DNA of 64,000 nt. Source: Simmondsia chinensis. Its lineage: Eukaryota; Streptophyta; Magnoliopsida; Caryophyllales; Simmondsiaceae. The stretch spans positions 38,269,938 to 38,333,937 of the forward strand of contig JAGTTD010000001.1 of NCBI GenBank assembly GCA_018398585.1, in the 5' to 3' direction. A model generated the notes under the pieces. The model saw nothing but the letters and a program-made list of their open reading frames with translations, had not been told where the DNA came from and ran no database searches. A program made the position numbers and the translations under genes. This document shows, piece after piece, positions 57,518 to 64,000 of this stretch (its first letter is position 1; each line of letters begins with the position of its first letter).

Positions 57518-59307
57518 AATCTCCACCTTAGCTCAAATTACATGCATAAAAGAATTTCGTCCACCTTTTCCACAAAACCCCCACACACGGGGTTAACACA
57601 ACGAAGTACGAAACCTAACCCTGCGAAGCTTGAACTTCCTGTTAGGTAGAAACTGAGTGACCATATCTGAGAGGTTATCAGCAATGCCAATCTTCTTCTC
57701 TGAAATGGCTCTTGACAAATAATCTGAAACAGCCACCTGCTGCTGAATAGTGTTACTAAACTAAACTTCCTCTGGCTTACTCACCTGACCTAAATCACAA
57801 CCAACTGATGACATCTTCTGTGGAGAAACTAATGAAGACTCACCAAACGTGACACGACTCGTCAGGAATTGTCTGAAGTGAAAACTTTTCTGCTGCCCAT
57901 AAAGCCCTTGTTCACATACCAGCAGTCCTCTGGACTGACCACACAAAGAGCCCCTCACACTGTGCTCAGGCAGACACCTATCACCTGAACGATCCAACCT
58001 CAAACGTCCTAAATTTGTGATCTCGGGTTCTGTCAACAACAAGGATGATGAAGATACTGCAACAGATCTAAAAAATGTGGAACCGACAAGCTCATACAAT
58101 GTACCTGACCTTCTGCCCTTCATAACTATCAATGCACCCTTAACGACCTTCAAAACTCCACCTTCAGCTGTGTACCTGTACCCTCTAGATTCAAGAGTAC
58201 CCTAAGAGATGAGATTTTTCTTCAAATCAGGAACATGACGAACATCGCCCAAAACCCTGATAGTGCCATCGAACATCCTAAAACTAATTGTTCCTATACC
58301 CAGAACTTTGCATGGATTATCATTACCCATCAAAGCAGCTCCACCTTGAATAGACTCGTATGTGGAAAACCAATCCCGGTTGGGACAGACATGATAGGAG
58401 CAACCCGAATCCAAAAACCAACTATCTTTCAAGTTGAACTGAGGTTTAGACACAGATAATAGAAAATCTTCATTCTCACCATTCACAACACTAGCTGCTA
58501 TGGATCTCTAGTCAGACCTGTTATGTGCTTCTAATTTTCTCTTAAGCTTATAACAGTCTTTCTTAATGTGCCCTTTCTTACGACAGTAGTTACAGGTTAG
58601 GTCTTAATACCTAGACTTGGACTTGTTTCCACTATGATCATACTCGGTTCTCCCCCTCACAAATAAACCACAACTTGAGTTATACACAGAGTCTGGTAAT
58701 TTCCTATCTACTCGTTCTTTACTCAGTAGGTTTCTCTTAACTTCATCAACAGATATGGTTTGTCTACCACCATAAATCATACTTTCGACAAAACCCTTAT
58801 ATGAAGTGGAGAGAGAGCATAACAACAACATTGCCTGATCTTCATCCGTAGGAACATCGTCCAATTCTTTCAAATCTTGAATAATTGAATTAAATTCACT
58901 GACATGGTTCTTAAGTGACATACCTTCTGACATACGAAACGTGAACAATCGGCGCTTAACTGCGAGTTTGTTGGAGACAGACTTGAAACAAAACATATCC
59001 TGCAATTTCTCCCACAACTCCTTAGCGGTCTTCACTTTCAGAACTTCTGTCAAAACGTCATCGGTAAGACACATCTGAATTGCTGTGATCGCCTTCTCAT
59101 CCAACTCCTCCCATTGTGCTTCTGTAAGATTCTCTGATTTCTTCACTTTCCCATCTAAAGCTTTCTTCAAGCCATTCTGAGTCAAGAGGCCCTAAACGCG
59201 AACCTGCCATAAACTGAAGCTCCCTTGACCACCAAACTTCTCAATTTCGGATCTAATTGCGGACGTCATATTATCAAATCGAAATAAACAGGGCTCTGAT
59301 ACCAGTT
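57518..59307 (-). pseudogene. Tandem unit 1, gag-protease remnant
   Basis: Gag starts at the ATG 59269-59267 (MTSAIRSEIEKFGGQGSFSL) and meets an amber stop at codon 26 (59192-59194). The rest is open from there to about 58604: LTEAQWEELDEKAITAIQMC, FRMSEGMSLKNHVSEFNSII. The zinc knuckle CNYCRKKGHIKKDC is complete in this unit, although a stop lies just before it. The protease follows with [16 protein letters not shown]. Then come CEQGLYGQQKSFHF (pre-integrase) and a degenerate end with a DN.SDM.TQFLPNRKFK-like segment. Primer site on the plus strand at about 59292-59305. Confidence 0.85.
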
Positions 59308-59957
59308 TGTGATGAAACTTAACAAATCTAGTATGCTCTGATACCAATTTGTGGAGAATAAATCTTAATGCGGAAGCGTAAACCCTGGTAACATGATTCA
59401 ATTCAAATAATATGACACACACAAAACGAGAAGTAAACAAATATGGAGAAAGAAAGAACAAAACAAGAACACACAATATTTACGTGGAAACCCCTCTACA
59501 ATCGAGAGGGGAGAAAACCACGGGCGGAGATAGAGATTCATTATTAACTGAACAGAAGAATTACAACGACACTTCCCAAACGACATATATGGAAGAATTA
59601 CAATTACTCCCTCTGAACTCTCGTAGCACTCGAATATCTTGGAGGAATTACAAAATCACCTCTTTTTCTTAATGGCGGCTCGCCACACTTTGATTGGATC
59701 AGAATTGGAGAAAACCTCTCTCCAAAAACCGAAACCCTAAGCCCTCATTTATAGAAAATAATTAGGGCCCGCGGAAATCACTCCCGATCGATCGGGGTCC
59801 TGACCGATCGGCCACTGCCGATCGATCGACCCCTACACGGCCAAAATTCTAAATCTTTCCTTAAATCACCCGATCGGTCGGATTCTCTCCCGATCGATCG
59901 GTGACCGCACGGCAGCCCCATAAAAATAAAACAAGTAATTTGAGACTTGACCTAACA
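59308..59957 (-). repeat. LTR 2 of tandem array
   Basis: 650 bp, 16 bp longer than LTRs 1 and 3, the extra length lying in the cluster of GATCGATC palindromes near 59785-59830. It contains a second copy of the primer-site motif (plus ctctgatacca at 59337-59347), about 30 bp inside its U5 end. Confidence 0.85.
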
Positions 59958-61748
59958 AATCTCCACCTTGGCTCAAATTACATGCATAAAAGAATTTCCT
60001 CCACCTTTTTCACAAAAGCCCCCCCACACGGGGTTAATACAACGAAGTACGAAACCTAACCGTGTGAAGCTTGAACTTCCTGTTAGGTAGAAACTGAGTG
60101 AACATATCTGAGAGGTTATCAGCAATGCCAATCTTCTTTTCTGAATTGACTCTTGACACATAATCTGAAACAGCCACCTGCTGCTGAACAGTGTTACTAA
60201 ACTGAACTCCCTCTGGCTTACTCACCTGACCTAAATCACAACCAACTGATGACATCTTCTGTGGAGAAACTAATGAAGACTCACCAAACGTGACACGACT
60301 CGTCAGGAATTGTTTGAAGCGAAAACCTTTCTGTTCCCCATAAAGCCCTTGTTCACATACAAGCAGTCCTCTGGATTGACCACACAAAGAGCCCCTCACA
60401 CTGTGCTCAGGCAGACACCTATCACCTGAACGATCCAATCTCACACGTCCTAAATTTGTGATCTCGGGTTCTGTCAACAACAAGGATGATGAAGATACTG
60501 CAACAGATCTAACAAATGTGGAACCGACAAGCTCATACAATGTACCTGACCTTCCGCCCTTCATAACTGTCAATGCACCCTTAACGACTTTCAAAACTCC
60601 ACCTTCAGCTGTCTACCTGCACCCTCTAGATTCAAGAGTACCCAAAGAGATGGGATTTTTCTTCAAATCAGGAACATGACGAATATCGCCCAAAACCCTG
60701 ATAGTGCCATCGAACATCCTAAAACGAATTGTTCCTATATCCAGAACTTTGCATGGATTATCATTACCCATCAAAGCAACTCCACCTTGAATAGACTCGT
60801 ACGTGGAAAACCAATCCCGGTTGGGACAGGCATGATAGGAGCAACCCGAATCCAAAAACCAACTGTATTTCAAGTTGAACTGAGGTTCAGACAAAGACAA
60901 AAGAATATCTTACTTCTCACCATTCACAACACTAGTTGCTATGGATCTCTGGTCAGACCTGTTATCTGCTTCTAATTTTTCCTTAAGCTTATAACAGTCT
61001 TTCTTAATTTGCCCTTTCTTACGATAGTAGTTACAGGTTAGGTCTTGATACCTAGACTTGGACTTGTTTCCACTACGATCATACTCGGTTCTCCCCCTCA
61101 CAAATAAACCACAACCTGAGTTATACACAGAGTCGGATAATTCCCTATTTACTCGTTCTTTACTCAGTAGGTTTCTCTTAACTTCATCAACAGATATGGT
61201 TTGTCTACCACCATAAATCATACTTTCGACAAAACCCTTATATGAAGTAGAGAGAGAACATAACAACAACATTGCCTGATCTTCATCCTTAGGAACATCG
61301 TCCAATTCTTTCAAATATTGAATAATTGAATTAAATTCACTGACGTGGTTCTTAAGTGACATACCTTCTGACATACGAAACGTGAACAACCGACGCTTAA
61401 CTGCGAGTTTGTTGGAGACAGGCTTGAAACAAAATATATCCTGCAATTTCTCCCACAACTCCTTAGCGGTCTTCACTTTCAGAACTTCTGTCAAAACGTC
61501 ATCGGTAAGACACATCTGAATTGCTGTGATCGCCTTCTCATCCAACTCCTCCCATTGTGCTTCTGTAAGATTCTCTGATTTCTTGACTTTCCCATCTAAA
61601 GCTTTCTTCAAGCCATTCTGAGTCAAGAGGCCCTAAACGCGAACCTGCCATAAACTGAAGCTCCCTTGACCACCAAACTTCTCAATTTCGGATCTAATTA
61701 CGGACGTCATATTATCAAATCGAAATAAACAGGGCTCCGATATCAGTT
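59958..61748 (-). pseudogene. Tandem unit 2, gag-protease remnant
   Basis: Gag starts at ATG 61710-61708 and has the same amber codon 26 as unit 1 (61633-61635). An open frame of ~238 codons follows to about 60910. The zinc knuckle reads CNYYRKKGQIKKDC: the second Cys and the His are lost. Protease [16 protein letters not shown] is in a following frame (60900-60613). A 186-codon open stretch (60594-60034) ends in VNSEKKIGIADNLSDM then FTQFLPNRKFKLHTV. This resembles the C-terminus of copia RNase H and directly follows pre-integrase sequence, marking the internal deletion. Confidence 0.87.
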
Positions 61749-62382
61749 TGTGATGAAACTTAACAAATCTAGTATGCTCTGATACCAATTTGTGAAGAAT
61801 AAATCTTAATGCGGAAGCGTGAACCCTGGTAACATGATTCGTTTCAAATAATATGACTCACACAAAACAAGAAGTAAACAAATATGGAGAAAGAAAGAAC
61901 AAGATAAAAACACACAATATTTACGTGGAAACCCCTCTACAATCAAGAGGGGAGAAAACCACGGGCGGAGATGGAGATTCTTTATTAACTAAACGGAAGA
62001 ATTACAACGACACTTCCCAAACGAGATATATGGAAGAATTACAATCACTCCCTCTGAACTCTCATAGCACTCGAATATCTTGGAGGAATTACGAAATCAC
62101 CTCTTTTTCTTAATGGCGGCTCGCCACACTTTGATTGGATCTGAATTGCAGAAAACCTCTCTCCAAAAATCGAAACCCTAAGCCCTTGTTTGCAGAAAAT
62201 AATTAGGGCGTGCGGAAACCACTCCCGACCGATTGGCCATTGCCGATCGATCGACCCCTTCACGGCCAAAATTCTAAATCTTTCCTTAAATCACCCGATC
62301 GATCGGATTCTCTCCCGATCGATCGGTGACCACACGGCAGCCCCATAAAAATAAAACAAGTAATTTGAGACTTGACCTAACA
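61749..62382 (-). repeat. LTR 3 of tandem array
   Basis: 634 bp; same termini as LTRs 1 and 2 and a TATA-like segment in a diverged form. It retains the CGATCGATCGG palindromes near 62243, 62298 and 62315. Confidence 0.85.
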
Positions 62383-64000
62383 AATCTCCACCTTGGCTCA
62401 AATTACATACATAAAAGAATTTCCTCCACCTTTTCTACAAAAGCCCCCCCCCCCCCCCCCCCCCCCCCCCCACACGGGGTTAACACAACGAAGTACGAAA
62501 CCTAACCGTGCGAAGCTTGAACTTCCTGTTAGGTAGAAACTGAGTGAACATATCTGAGAGGTTATCAGCAATGCCATTCTTCTTCTCTGAATTGGCTCTT
62601 GACACATAATCTGAAACAGCCACCTGCTGCTGAACAGTGTTACTAAATTGAACTCCCTCTGGCTTACTCACCTGACCTAAATCACAACCAACTGATGACA
62701 TCTTCTGTGGAGAAACTAATGAAGACTCACCAAACGTGACATGACTAGTCAGGAATTGTTTGAAGAGAAAACCTTTCTGTTTCCCATAAATCCCTTATTC
62801 ACATACCAGCAGCCCTCTAGACTGACCACACAAAGAGCCCCTCACACTGTGCTCTGGCAGACACCTATCACCTGAACGATCCAATCTCAAACGTCCTAAA
62901 TTTGTGATCTCGGGTTCTGTCAACAACAAGGACGATGAAGATACTGCAACAGATCTAACAAATGTGGAACCGACAAGCTCATACAATGTACCTGACCTTC
63001 CGCCCTTCATAACTGTCAATGCACCCTTAACGACCTTGAAAACTCCACCTTCAGTTGTGCACTTGTACCCTCTAGATTCAAGAGTACCCAAAGAGATGAG
63101 ATTTTTCTTCAAATCAGGAACATGATGAATATCGCCCAAAACCCTGATAGTGCCATCGAACATCCTAAAATGAATTGTTCCTATACCCAGAACTTTGCAT
63201 GGATTATCATTACGCATCAAAGCACCTCCACCTTGAATAGACTCGTACGTGGAAAACCAATCCCGGTTGGGACAGGCATGATAGGAGCAACCCGAATCCC
63301 AAAACCAACTGTATTTCAAGTTGAATTGAGGTTCGGACAAAGACAATAGAAAATCTTCATTCTCACCATTCACAACAATAACTGCTATGGATCTCTGGTC
63401 AGACCTGTTATCTGCTTCTAATTTTCTCTTAAGCTTATAACAGTCTTTCTTAATTTGCCCTTTCTTACGATAGTAGTTACAGGTAAGGTCTTGATACCTA
63501 GACTTGGACATGTTTCCACTATGATCATACTCGGTTCTCCCCCTCACAAATAAACCACAACCTGAGTTATACACAGAGTCAGATAATTCCCTATTTACTC
63601 GTTCTTGACTCAGTGGGTTTCTCTTAACTTCATCAACAGATATGGTTTGTCTACCACCATAAATCATACTTCCGACAAAACCCTTATATGAAGTAGAGAG
63701 AGAACATAACAACAACATTGCCTGATCTTCATCCTTAGGAACATCGTCCAATTCTTTCAAATATTGAATAATTGAATTAAATTCACTGACGTGGTTCTTA
63801 AGTGACATACCTTCTGACATACGAAACGTGAACAACCGACGCTTAACTGCGAGTTTGTTGGAGACAGGCTTGAAACAAAATATATCCTGCAATTTCTCCA
63901 ACAACTCCTTAGCGGTCTTCACTTTCAGAACTTCTGTCAAAACGTCATCGGTAAGACACATCTGAATTGCTGTGATCGCCTTCTCATCCAACTCCTCCCA
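62383..64000 (-). pseudogene. Tandem unit 3, gag-protease, runs off window
   Basis: It has the longest open frame of the array: 63991 to 62795, 398 codons, covering gag from DEKAITAIQMCLTDDVLTEV through the protease ([16 protein letters not shown]) and into LYELVGSTFVRSVAV without a stop. The knuckle is CNYYRKKGQIKKDC, with the same losses as unit 2. A run of about 25 C on the plus strand (62445-62471) lies near the purine tract. The gag start and codon 26 are outside the window, so I cannot say whether this unit has the amber stop. Confidence 0.85.

Larger units (their letters stand above)
56884..64000 (-). mobile_element. Tandem array of a copia deletion derivative
   Basis: Three LTRs (56884-57517, 59308-59957, 61749-62382) alternate with three internal regions (57518-59307, 59958-61748, 62383 to beyond the window), all in minus orientation with a period of about 2.43 kb. 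Each internal region starts with a primer-binding site and ends with a purine tract (minus AAGGTGGAGATT), so each LTR-internal-LTR trio looks like a ~3.1-kb retroelement sharing LTRs with its neighbour. The coding part is gag, protease and the pre-integrase region, joined directly to the last residues of RNase H; integrase core and reverse transcriptase are missing from both complete units. Confidence 0.9.

Noticed and set aside
62904..63349. Repeated plus-strand frames of 73-75 codons in the tandem array
   Set aside because: They recur in every unit only because they are antisense to the protease region.

Overview
This window looks like nuclear DNA of a flowering plant, most likely a eudicot. 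It is AT-rich, its genes carry long AT-rich introns, and most of it is transposable-element sequence. I can support only two host genes. The first is a mitochondrial alternative oxidase (AOX) on the minus strand, with coding exons at 9101-9502, 7821-7949 and 5782-6330. The second is an intronless mTERF-family organellar nucleic-acid-binding protein on the plus strand at 48871-50649. I see no convincing rRNA, tRNA or CRISPR sequence. Everything else is mobile DNA, its remnants, or sequence I cannot assign.

Layout. 1-5500: scraps of copia and gypsy elements, a hAT-type MITE, and a duplicated copia RNase H segment in which one copy holds a solo LTR. 5500-9700: AOX, with a SINE in intron 2 and an older dispersed repeat in intron 1. 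10450-11480: a second copy of the hAT MITE holding a 23-bp SINE tail insertion, then a full SINE with an 18-bp target duplication. 12060-13530: degenerate ~200-bp repeats and an LTR-like stretch with five TGTGTCGACACA-type palindromes. 13751-22291: a Ty3/gypsy element bounded by the duplication CATTT. A second LTR element (18715-21918, minus strand) sits inside its 3' LTR and carries one long ORF I do not recognise. 23640-25380: a rearranged copia fragment. 25385-38170: a field of ~200-bp repeats interrupted by two PIF/Harbinger MITEs and a 9.2-kb copia element (26390-35636, duplication ATAAT) that itself contains a truncated LINE. 38789-45660: a decayed copia of the same family on the minus strand, with hAT and MULE-type MITEs inserted. 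46459-48533: two Harbinger-type MITEs side by side, ending about 330 bp before the mTERF start codon. 51503-52790: a Harbinger-like MITE enclosing a MULE-like one. 52791-56883: mostly unassigned. 56884-64000: a head-to-tail LTR-internal-LTR-internal-LTR-internal array of a copia deletion derivative that has lost integrase core, reverse transcriptase and most of RNase H.

The two host genes are unrelated neighbours; AOX acts in mitochondria and the mTERF protein probably does too. The most unusual structures are the tandem LTR array, whose units share an early gag stop and the same internal deletion, and the nested LTR element with an unrecognised ~580-codon ORF (about 770 codons if two in-frame stops are ignored). 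Insertion order can be read from nesting: gypsy before the 18715-21918 element; repeat field before the copia; copia before the LINE; MITE B before its SINE. Element boundaries were set by eye from LTR ends, terminal inverted repeats and target-site duplications, so they may be off by a few bases.
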